Assembly (NCBI GenBank): GCA_028622995.1
Contig: JAJQJQ010000015.1
Span: 3,348,001 to 3,412,000 of the forward strand
Direction: 5' to 3'
Origin: Panagrolaimus kolymaensis
Taxonomy: Eukaryota; Nematoda; Chromadorea; Rhabditida; Panagrolaimidae
Length of the DNA stretch: 64,000 nt
The notes beneath the pieces are model-generated. The model saw nothing but the letters and a program-made list of their open reading frames with translations, made no database searches and had not been told where the DNA came from. How positions within the stretch are numbered: the first letter of the stretch is position 1; each line of letters begins with the position of its first letter. Shown here in pieces: positions 35,770 to 46,448 of this stretch. The position numbers were made by a program, and so were the translations under genes.

Positions 35770-35830
35770 ATCGGGGATTCGAACCAACCATCTCCTTTTT
35801 CATTGTCAAAAGCCCCACTACGCCAAAGTG
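35770..35830 (-). other. tRNA-like Pol III promoter module
   Basis: On the minus strand, CACTTTGGCGTAGTGGGG (35,830-35,813) fits an A box and GGTTCGAATCC (35,785-35,775) fits a B box, about 42 bp apart as in tRNA genes. The acceptor stem does not close, so it is a tRNA-derived remnant or SINE-like head rather than a working tRNA. Confidence 0.6.
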
Positions 35831-35944
35831 AAAAAATTTGAGTTAAATTTTGAAAATTTGCATATATCTCGAGATCCATCTTGACTTCCTATTGCTCCGT
35901 TAATTTTTCTGAAATCTACGGGTGATTTTACCCCATCCTAGCTA

Positions 35945-35981
35945 GATAGAAAGATCGGGCCTTCGGCCCGATCTTTCTATC
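35945..35981. other. Perfect 17-bp hairpin
   Basis: The arms GATAGAAAGATCGGGCC and GGCCCGATCTTTCTATC are exact complements around a TTC loop. It lies at the left edge of the satellite units. Confidence 0.85.
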
Positions 35982-36164
35982 GAGCACTATGGCCCTTGTC
36001 TTTTTCATATTATAACTAGGTGAACCGGCTATATTGGTGGAGATAAATAAACTAATAATTAGTATTAAAAGCTTCGCAAAATTTGCTAATCGCATTCGGC
36101 GATTATGAGCCGGCGCTAGCCCTTCGGGTTTCGGGGCCTTAAAAAGCCATTCAGCTTGAATCAA

Positions 36165-36820
36165 TCCACCCAAATTTGATAAAGAGAACAGATAAAAAAA
36201 TCCACCCATAATGGGTCTAAAAGTATCGTCAAAAAAAAATTCACCCAAAATTGGTTTAAAGAATCGATAAAAAAATCCACCCATAATGGGTCTAAAAGTA
36301 TCGTCAAAAAAAAATTCATCCAAAATTGGTTTAAAGAATCGATAAAAAAATCCACCCATAATGGGTCTAAAAGTATCGTCAAAAATAAATTCATCCAAAA
36401 TTGGTTTAAAGAATCGATAAAAAAATCCACCCAAAATGGGTCTAAAAGTATCGTCAAAAATAAATTCATCCAAAATTGGTTTAAAGAATCGATAAAAAAA
36501 TCCACCCATAATGGGTCTAAAAGTATCGTCAAAAATAAATTCATCCAAAATTGGTTTAAAGAATCGATAAAAAAATCCACCCATAATGGGTCTAAAAGTA
36601 TCGTCAAAAAAAATCCACCCAAATTTGATAAAGAGAACAGATAAAAAAATCCACCCATAATGGGTCTAAAAGTATCGTCAAAAAAAAATTCACCCAAAAT
36701 TGGTTTAAAGAATCGATAAAAAAATCCACCCATAATGGGTCTAAAAGTATCGTCAAAAAAAATTCACCCAAAATTGGTTTAAAGAATCGATAAAAAAATC
36801 CACCCATAATTGATACCTAA
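36165..36820. repeat. 75-bp tandem repeat (first unit's array)
   Basis: About eight to nine copies of a 75-bp repeat consist of two related half-repeats, one with CCACCCATAATGGGTC and one with CACCCAAAATTGGTT. It is a dimerised, diverged version of the 35-bp monomer in the later units. Because 75 is a multiple of three, several minus-strand frames stay open and spell a 25-residue repeat; there is no other sign of a gene. Confidence 0.85.
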
Positions 36821-37857
36821 TAATTCCAGAACCGTTTCATAATTAAATCCCTTCAATTTCGAAAAAATTAACAAATATATGAAAATTTCTCGGAAAATTT
36901 ACATATTTAACTATCCCAATAATTTTAAAAAATTATTTAAATATTATTCCCCTTCATTCATATAATTAATACCTTTCATTATCCTTCAAAACAACCATCA
37001 AAAACTCGAACTTTGAGCCTCCAAACCATCGCTAAAAGTTCCAGCCCATTGCGCCAATGCTACCAAAGAGAAAAGCACTTGAAAAAAAAATTTCGAAAAA
37101 AATTTGCATTTTAAAAGTGCTTTCCGCCGAAATGTTTGAATCAGAAAAAAAAAACTGTCTAGCCCATAAAATTCTCCGCAATCGATAGCCTATGGGAAAA
37201 CTCTAAGTCTTAGAAAAAAAAAATAAGTCTAATTGACGATCAAAGCAAAACAACTTTTGCGTTGCAAAAAAATGACGTAAAAATGAAAAAATGAAATTTA
37301 CATATTAACGCTTGTCGGAAAAAATCAGGAGATGTTTTATTAACTATAAAATTGCAAAAATCAAATTCTCCTGGTTTTTCTGCCCTAAATCCGTCAAACA
37401 ATAAAAAAAAAGAAAAGATAGTGTAATTGATGATTAAATCAAAATAAGTTTAAAACGACAAAAAAGGGCCAAAAAAATGGCAAAGTCCGGGTTTTACAAA
37501 GCTTTACGAAAACTTTTTGAATTAGCATATATTTAAATGTGTTTATGGGGATAGTTTTCCCGTAATCTCCATATGAAACTACCCCAGAATCTATAAATAG
37601 AAAAATCAAACAATCGGCCGGATCTCTCAAACTGCTAGGATGGCACAAGTTTTTTACAAGTATATAACTAGGAGTACCGTGTAGGTTACGTGACTCAAAA
37701 AAATAGAGAACCGTGTTAAAAAGGAGAACCGTTTTAAAGGCTTCGCCATATTTGATAATCGCTTCGCGATTAGGAGCTGTTGCTAGCCCTTCGGGTTTCG
37801 GGGCTCGTAAAAAGCCATTGCACATGAATGTGTTTAATTTCTTAATCCACCCAAATA

Positions 37858-38350
37858 TTTGCATGTTAAAAACATTAAATATCCACCCAAAATGGGTATT
37901 TGAGAACCGTTAAAAAATCCACCCAAATTGGTATTAGAGAACCGTCAAAAGATCCACCCAAATTGGATTAATGAGAACCGTCAAAAATCCACCCGAAATA
38001 GGTATTGGAGAACCGTTAAAAAATCCACCCAAATTGGATTAATGAGAACCGTCAAAAAATCCACCCAAATTGGTATTAGAGAACCGTCAAAAGATCCACC
38101 CAAATTGGATTAATGAGAACCGTCAAAAATCCACCCGAAATAGGTATTGGAGAACCGTTAAAAAATCCACCCAAATTGGTATTAGAGAACCGTTAAAAAA
38201 TCCACCCGAAATAGGTATTGGAGAACCGTTAAAAAATCCACCCAAATTGGATTAATGAGAACCGTCAAAAAATCCACCCAAATTGGTATTAGAGAACCGT
38301 CAAAAAATCCACCCAAAATGGGTATTAGAGAACCGTCAAAAAAATCCACC
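37858..38350. repeat. 35-bp monomer array, unit 2
   Basis: Roughly fifteen copies of a 32-37-bp monomer alternate between forms with CCCAAATTGGTATTA, CCCAAATTGGATTAAT and CCCGAAATAGGTATT, each followed by GAGAACCGTC or GAGAACCGTT. It is the longest of the five monomer arrays; the others are near 39,180-39,400, 40,230-40,455, 41,300-41,690 and 42,525-42,785. Confidence 0.85.
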
Positions 38351-39597
38351 CGATATCTGTACAAAATAATTAATCCATAAATTCAAAGTTAAATCACTTC
38401 AATCACTAAAAATTTCTTAATTTATAAAAATTTCTCGAAAAATTTGCATATTTGTTATGTCCAATAATTACAAAAAATTATTAAAAAATTATTCCCTTAA
38501 TACATATAAATAAAACCTATGAAGTTCCATCAAAAAAACCATCAAAAACTCGAACTTTTCACTTCCATTGCTTCAAAAAAATTTTCATCCCACTGCGCCA
38601 AAGCTACAAAAGAGAAAAAGTGATTGAAAATTTTTGGAAAAAATTTACATATAAAACTATAAACGAAATGTTTTCCGTCGGGTTGAATTAAATGGAAATT
38701 AGCAAAATCAAATATTTCAGGAAATTTTATCGGGGAAAGTATTGGCGGGTTTTTTGATTTGTTCATGTCACCTAATTGACGATTTGAGCAAACTAAGTTT
38801 GAAATGACAAAAAAAGTGTGAAAAAATGGCAAAGTCCCGGTTTTACAAACCTTTACGAAAACTTTTTGAATTAGCATATATTTAAAAGTGATTATGAGGA
38901 TAGTTTTTCCGTAATCTCCATATGAAACTACATAGGAATCTAACATTTAAAAAATCAAACAATCGGCCGGAACTCTCAAACTGCTAGGATGGTGGACCTT
39001 TTTTACATATATATAACTAGGAGAACCGTTTAGGTTACAGAACTAAAAAAATAGAGAACCGTATTAAAGGGCTTCACCAAATTTGATAATCACCTTGGAC
39101 GACTAAGAGCTGATGCTAGCCCTTCGGGTTTGAGGTCCTTAAAGAATCATTGCGCTTGAAAAGCCTTTGATTTCCTAATTCACCAAAATTGGATTAATGA
39201 GAACCGTTAAAAAATCCACCCAAATTGGTATTAGAGAACCGTTAAAAAATCCACCCAAAATGGTATTAGAGAACCGTTAAAAAATCCACCCAAAATGGGT
39301 ATTAGAGAACCGTCAAAAAATCCACCCGAAATAGGTATTGGAGAACCGTCAAAAAATCCACCCAAATTGGATTAATGAGAACCGTCAAAAAAATCCACCC
39401 GATATCTGTACAAAATAATTAATCCATAAATTCAAAGTTAAATTACCTAAGTCTCTAAAAAATTCTAAAATATATGGAAATTTCTTGAAAAATTTGCATA
39501 TTTGTTATGTCCAATAATTTTAAAAAATTATTTAAATATTATTAGCCTCTATAAATATAATTAAAACTTATGAAGTTTCATCAAAAAAACCGCCAAA

Positions 39598-39657
39598 AAC
39601 TCGAACTTTTCACTTCCATAGCCTCGCTTAAAGTTCCAACCCATTGCGCCAAAGCAA
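39598..39657 (-). other. tRNA-like A/B box module (one of six in the satellite)
   Basis: On the minus strand CTTTGGCGCAATGGGTTGG (39,655-39,637) resembles an A box and AAAGTTCGAGTT (about 39,609-39,598) a B box. Equivalent modules sit at about 37,002-37,060, 38,548-38,603, 40,648-40,705, 41,893-41,951 and 42,978-43,037. A TTTTT run right after the B box could end Pol III transcripts. Confidence 0.55.
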
Positions 39658-42600
39658 CAAAAGAGAAAAAGTGATTGAAAAAATTTGGAGAAAATTTACA
39701 TATTCAAACCCAAATGAACTCATTTCCGTCAAGTTGTATTATGTTGAATTTATAAAAATCAAATACTACATGAAATTTGCTACAGGAATATTTTCCGGAC
39801 TTTTGAGTTTGATAAATACACCTAATTGACGATTTGAGCAAACTAAGTTTGAAATGATAAAAAAAACGTGAAAAAATGGCTAAGTCCCGGTTTTACAAAC
39901 CTTTACGAAAACTTTTTGAATTAGCATATCTTTACTTATGATAAAAAGACTAATTTTCCCGTAATCTCCATATGAAACTACCCCAGAATCTATAAATAGA
40001 AAAATCAAACAATCGGCCGGGTTTTTCAAACTGCTAACTACCCATACCTTTTTTACATATATATAACTAGGAGAACCGTGTTAAATTACAGGACTAAAAA
40101 ATTACCATAAATTTATTTTAAAGGCTTCGCCAAATTTGATAATCGTTTCGCGATTAAGAGCTGATGCTAGCCCTTCGGGTTTGAGGTCCTTAAAGAACCA
40201 TTGCTCTTGAAAGTTATTAATTTTTTAATTCACCCAAAATGGGTATTTGAGAACCGTCAAAAAATCCACCCAAATTGGATTAATGAGAACCGTCAAAAAA
40301 TCCACCCGAAATGGGTATTTGAGAACCGTTAAAAAATCCACCCGAAATGGGTATTTGAGAACCGTTAAAAAATTCACCCGAAATGGGTATTTGAGAACCA
40401 TTAAAAAATCCACACAAAATGGATAATGAGAAGCGCCAAAAAAATCCACCCGAAAATGGTTAAAAATAATTCCCCTTCATTCATTTAATTAAATCCCTTC
40501 AATCACTAAAAAATTCTTAAAAATATGAAAATTTCTGGAAAAATTTGCATATTTAATTATCCAAATAATTTTAAAAAATTATTTAAATAATATTCCCTTT
40601 CATTCAAATAATCAAAACCTATGATTTTCCATCAAAGCAAACATGAGAAACTCGAACTTTGAGCCTTCATACCATCGCTAAAAATTCCAGCCCATTGCGC
40701 CAATGCTACCAAAGAGAAAAAGTGATTGAAAAAATTTGGAGAAAATTTACATATTCAAACCCAAATGAACTCATTTCCGTCAAGTTGTATTATGTTGAAT
40801 TTATAAAAATCAAATACTACATGAAATTTGCTACAGGAATATTTTCCGGACTTTTGAGTTTGATAAATACACCTAATTGACGATTTGAGCAAACTAAGTT
40901 TGAAATGATAAAAAAAACGTGAAAAAATGGCTAAGTCCCGGTTTTACAAACCTTTACGAAAACTTTTTGAATTAGCATATCTTTAAATGTGATAAAAAGA
41001 CTAATTTTCCCATAATCTCCATATGAAACTACCCCAGAATCTATAAATAGAAAAATCAAACAATCGGCCGGGTTTTTCAAACTGCTAACTACCCATACCT
41101 TTTTTACATATATATAACTAGGAGAACCGTTTAGGTTACAGAACTAAAAAAATAGAGAACCGTGTTAAAAAGTAGAACCGTTTTAAAGGGCTTCACCAAA
41201 TTTGATAATCACCTTGGACGACTAAGAGCTGATGCTAGCCCTTCGGGTTTGAGGTCCTTAAAGAACCATTGCGCTTGAAAAGCCTTTGATTTCCTAATTC
41301 ACCAAAATTGGATTAATGAGAACCGTTAAAAAATCCACCCAAATTGGTATTAGAGAACCGTCAAAAAATCCACCCAAATTGGTATTAGAGAACCGTCAAA
41401 AAATCCACCCAAAATGGGTATTGGAGAACCGTCAAAAAATCCACCCAAAATGGTATTAGAACCGTTAAAAAATCCACCCAAATTGGTATTAGAGAACCGT
41501 TAAAAAATCCACCCAAAATGGGTATTAGAGAACCGTCAAAAAATCCACCCGAAATAGGTATTGGAGAACCGTCAAAAAATCCACCCAAATTGGATTAATG
41601 AGAACAGTCAAAAAATCCACCCAAATTGGTATTAGAGAACCGTCAAAAAATCCACCCAAATTGGATTAATGAGAACCGTCAAAAAAATCCACCCGATATC
41701 TGTACAAAATAATTAATCCATAAATTCAAAGTTAAATTACCTAAGTCTCTAAAAAATTCTAAAATATATGGAAATTTCTTGAAAAATTTGCATATTTGTT
41801 ATGTCCAATAATTTTAAAAAATTATTTAAATATTATTAGCCTCTATAAATATAATTAAAACTTATGAAGTTTCATCAAAAAAACCGCCAAAAACTCGAAC
41901 TTTTCACTTCCATAGCCTCGCTTAAAGTTCCAACCCATTGCGCCAAAGCAACAAAAGAGAAAAAGTGATTGAAAAAATTTGGAGAAAATTTACATATTCA
42001 AACCCAAATGAACTCATTTCCGTCAAGTTGTATTATGTTGAATTTATAAAAATCAAATACTACATGAAATTTGCTACAGGAATATTTTCCGGACTTTTGA
42101 GTTTGATAAATACACCTAATTGACGATTTGAGCAAACTAAGTTTGAAATGATAAAAAAAACGTGAAAAAATGGCTAAGTCCCGGTTTTACAAACCTTTAC
42201 GAAAACTTTTTGAATTAGCATATCTTTACTTATGATAAAAAGACTAATTTTCCCGTAATCTCCATATGAAACTACCCCAGAATCTATAAATAGAAAAATC
42301 AAACAATCGGCCGGGTTTTTCAAACTGCTAACTACCCATACCTTTTTTACATATATATAACTAGGAGAACCGTTTAGGTTACAGAACTAAAAAAATAGAG
42401 AACCGTATTAAAGGGCTTCACCAAATTTGATAATCACCTTGGACGACTAAGAGCTGATGCTAGCCCTTCGGGTTTGAGGTCCTTAAAGAACCATTGCTCT
42501 TGAAAGTTATTAATTTTTTAATTCACCCAAAATGGGTATTTGAGAACCGTTAAAAAATCCACCCAAAATGGGTATTTGAGAACCGTCAAAAAATCCACCC

Positions 42601-43445
42601 AAATTGGATTAATGAGAACCGTCAAAAAATACACCCAAATTGGATTAATGAGAACCGTTAAAAAATCCACCCAAAATGGGTATTAGAGAACCGTCAAAAA
42701 ATCCACCCAAAATGGGTATTGGAGAACCGTCAAAAAATCCACCAAAATTGGATTAATGAGAACCGTCAAAAAAATCCACCCGATATCTGTACAAAATAAT
42801 TAATCCATAAATTCAAAGTTAAATTACCTAAGTCTCTAAAAAATTCTAAAATATATGGAAATTTCTTGAAAAATTTGCATATTTGTTATGTCCAATAATT
42901 TTAAAAAATTATTTAAATAATATTCCCCTTAATTCATATAAATAAAACCTATGAATTTCCATTAAAAAAACACTCAAAAACTCGAACTTTTCACTTCCAT
43001 AGCCTCACTTAAAGTTCCAACCCATTGCGCCAAAGCAACAAAAGAGAAAAAGTGATTGAAAAAATTTGGAGAAAATTTACATATTCAAACCCAAATGAAC
43101 TCATTTCCGTCAAGTTGTATTATGTTGAATTTATAAAAATCAAATACTACATGAAATTTGCTACAGGAATATTTTCCGGACTTTTGAGTTTGATAAATAC
43201 ACCTAATTGACGATTTGAGCAAACTAAGTTTGAAATGATAAAAAAAACGTGAAAAAATGGCTAAGTCCCGGTTTTACAAACCTTTACGAAAACTTTTTGA
43301 ATTAGCATATCTTTAAATGTGATAAAAAGACTAATTTTCCCATAATCTCCATATGAAACTACATAGGAATCTAACATTTAAAAAATCAAACAATCGGCCG
43401 GGTTTTTCAAACTGCTAACTACCCATACCTTTTTTACATATATAT

Positions 43446-46006
43446 AATGACAAAATCAAGTAAAACAATTAAAGGATTATTTTTGGCTATAAGATTTATA
43501 AATAAACTCAAAATTATACTAATTTTTAAAATTACTAAAAATTAAATTTGATGAAAGTAGTCTCTAAACTTTCAATTTTAATGGTTTGTCGTTCATCTGT
43601 ATTCTGAAAGCATAAAGCGTTTACTCAAACCATGGTTCCAAAAAAATATGTATTAAAAATTTATACCTTTGCAACTGAAGGCTCACTTTATTTAGCAGCA
43701 ACACTTTTATTTACTCTTTTTTCCTTTTTTTTGAATTCCCAATTTCAATCCTTTTTTTTTTAAGAAAAACATATAATAATAACGAATGTTTTTAAATAAA
43801 CATCATAAAAAATTTGGATGTTTCTTTTTTTAAAGGCAACAAAAAAATAAACATTTTTTTTAATTCCTTTTAATACTTTTTTAAAACAAAACAAAAAATA
43901 TAAAGAACATGATTTTTGTTTTTGAAGTCTTTAAGGTTTCTTCGGCTTTGAATGTGTAACTGACTAATGGCTTTTTGAATTTATCCTTCTTAGAGGGTTT
44001 TCTTTTTGTGGTTATTAAAAGTCATGAATTGAGAATATTAAAAACAAAGTTACATACTTTTATCCCAGTAAAAAAAAAAGTCTGGCTTATTTTCATATTT
44101 TAAATAATCAATTTTGATGTTTTTTGTTTCTTCAAAAAAGCAGCAACAATTACGTTAAATGGTGTTTATAAACGTCAGAAAAATAGCTATGTATGAAAGA
44201 AAAAATAATAAATTCAAATAATTATATGATTCTCCGAGCTAGAAAGCTGGATAGTTAGAAAATAGCTATAGCGTCAAAAAGTTAATTGATTACGAATTTT
44301 TGATGTTTTAATAATTATATACAAATATTATTGGGAATAAAATAAAGGTTCCAAAAAAGCTCAATTTTTTTTTCAAGTCTTAATTATTATTTTTTTTTTT
44401 TGAAACATCAAGCAAGCAACAAATCTTTTAAAAAAAGGGCCAATGAGTCCCAGAACAAACGAAGAAAAATATTTTGTTAATTTGTTGTTTCTTTAAAATA
44501 AATAAATCTGATTCCATCAAGTGAAGTTATTTTTATCCTTTCAACTCCTCCACACACACAAAATAAAATAAAAACAGCCAAGATTTAATTGGTGGCTGCC
44601 AGCAACAACAAAAAAATGTTTATCTTCTCAAAAACATAAAAAACTTTTTAAAGCTTAAAAAACAACGAGAAAACTAGCGGAATTAAAAAAAAGAGTCAGT
44701 GTAAAAAAACTAAAAAGGACAAATTTAAAAATAAATATGGAAACTCTTTCTCCTTTACAAAAACTGGCACTCAAATAACAACAAAGTTTTTTCAAAGAAG
44801 CGAAAAAAAAGAAATAAAAAGTTTCACAAAACTTCGAAGCGCATTTCCTCGACCTTTTTCATCCTGAAAAAAAAAAAGAAAGAATGAGAAGAAAAAATTG
44901 TTGCAAAAAAATATATCCATTTTTTTTCGCTCCTTCAATTTGCATAATTAATTAATAATGGTTAAACTTTTTTTCTCGCTATTCTTTATTTAAAAAGTCC
45001 TAGGTCATAGATAGGCATTAAGCATAATACATATAAAAAAATTTCTCATTTGAATTAAAGAAGTCTGTGTATCCAAAATGACGACGAATCGATAAATATT
45101 TTTTTAATACATATTTTGAGAAAACGGAAGAAGCCGTTGCAAAAAAAAGCTATTTGGAACAGGAAAAAAAATAATGAATAGAATCTTTCATGTGTTTAAA
45201 ATAAAAATGGAATAATAAAAAAGGGTCTAAAGTCAAAAAATTAAATAAATAAATGGGGAGCAATTTTTAAAAAAGATTGAAAACCAAAAATAATTTGATG
45301 GAAAATAAAATTAATAGCCAGGTGAAGAAAAAAAACAATTTTGTGTTCACCAAAAAACGTGCGTCAAACTACTTTTCTAAATTTAAAATTTATTGGTCGA
45401 ATTACAAAATTTTATAAAAATATGTTTCATTCCATGCGTAATTAAAAAAAATTACTTAAACTTTTGCTCAAACTCAAAAATAATCAAAGAAATAATTTTT
45501 TTTTAATGGAAGATGCCTATCAGCATCGAATTGCCACATTTTTCTTGTCGATTGAAGAATGTAAAGCTGACGAAAAAAATAAGAAGATATTTCTGAAAAT
45601 TCAAAAAAATCGACTCTATCGCGAGATATCTTTGTTCTTACCACTTTCCTGCGTTTTATTTTTGATTTTGTGTATTTCAAAATGCATAACTTAAAAAAAT
45701 AAAAATTATTTGTAAAAAAAAATACGTATCCATCCATTTTTTAGTTGGTATTCACCGTGTTTCTGCTCTTCGCTGTCTGCCTTGCTGTGACTTTTTTACA
45801 ATTCGAATTCTCTTTTTTTCTTTTTTTTTAACGCTAAAAATACGCTTGTTTTTTCGATGCTTTTAGTTCTCTGCTTTGCCTAAAAATTAGTCATTTAGTC
45901 ATTTTTTTATATTCTTCTTCATATTCACTTTTTCTTCTTCAGTGCAGGCGAAGAAGGCATTGTTGCATTTACTTATTTGTTTCTCTGTGTTTTTGCTGTC
46001 TTGGAC
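43446..46006. other. AT-rich intergenic region
   Basis: This lies between the satellite end and the tRNA fragment. The frame at 45,464-45,694 has no splice or domain support. Nothing else is supported. Confidence 0.5.
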
Positions 46007-46050
46007 GAGCCATAACCTCGAGGTCGATGGATCGAAATCATTCGCTGCTA
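46007..46050 (+). pseudogene. 3' fragment of initiator tRNA-Met
   Basis: This 44-bp stretch matches the second half of the intact initiator tRNA at 31,448-31,519: the anticodon CAT with CCATAACCTCGAGGTCG, then T-arm GGATCGAAATC and acceptor TCGCTGCTA, with only a few substitutions. The 5' half, including the A box, is missing. Confidence 0.85.
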
Positions 46051-46448
46051 AATCCTTTTTTTAATTTTTCTCGATCAAAATAATATCCTAAAATAAATCT
46101 AAACGGCGCCTTTATTATATTTTTAGATAGTTAATTTTGATAAGCAATTCCGGTCAAACCTATTATTTTTTTCCTTTCATGTAAAAAAGCAATCATCATA
46201 AAACACTCCTTGGTTTTTTAACGTTTCAAGAAATCAAATAATTTTTATATGTTCTTCCTTTTTTTTGTTATCTAATTTTTTCTCTTGATTTTGTTGTAGT
46301 TCACTAACAACTTTTAATGTTACTTTCACTTTTTTTTTCTTCGTCGTCGTCAATAAAGAATTTTAACTTTTGGAGCTCTTATTTTAGTTTTTTTTTGGTA
46401 ATTAACAATCTCAACTTGTTTGTTGCTGTTTTTTTAATATTTAAAAAA

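Larger units (their letters stand above)
36010..43445. repeat. Higher-order satellite array, six units
   Basis: Six head-to-tail units start near 36,010, 37,672, 39,011, 40,061, 41,112 and 42,355; the array ends at 43,445 within TATATATAA. Unit lengths are about 1.66, 1.34, 1.05, 1.05, 1.24 and 1.09 kb. Each has (a) a leader with TAACTAGGAGAACCG, (b) small hairpins including TAATCGC-TTC-GCGATTA and AGCCC-TTC-GGGTT, (c) a tandem array of about 35-bp monomers with GAGAACCGTCAAAAAATCC, varying in copy number, (d) an AT-rich stretch, (e) a tRNA-like module on the minus strand and (f) a conserved block around CAATCGGCCGG. Units 3, 5 and 6 share a stretch with an identical 61-codon frame, so they were homogenised recently; the first unit is the most diverged. 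Confidence 0.88.

Noticed and set aside
35770..35830. A functional tRNA gene on the minus strand
   Set aside because: A and B boxes are good but the acceptor and T stems do not close; kept only as a tRNA-like module.
36000..36140. Hammerhead-like CTGATG near the CCCTTCGGG hairpin in satellite units
   Set aside because: The conserved GAAA core and cleavage triplet in the right places are missing, so a ribozyme cannot be supported.
39644..43210. Identical 61-codon frames repeated in satellite units
   Set aside because: Identity is explained by unit homogenisation; the other units break the frame and the start is not consistently ATG.
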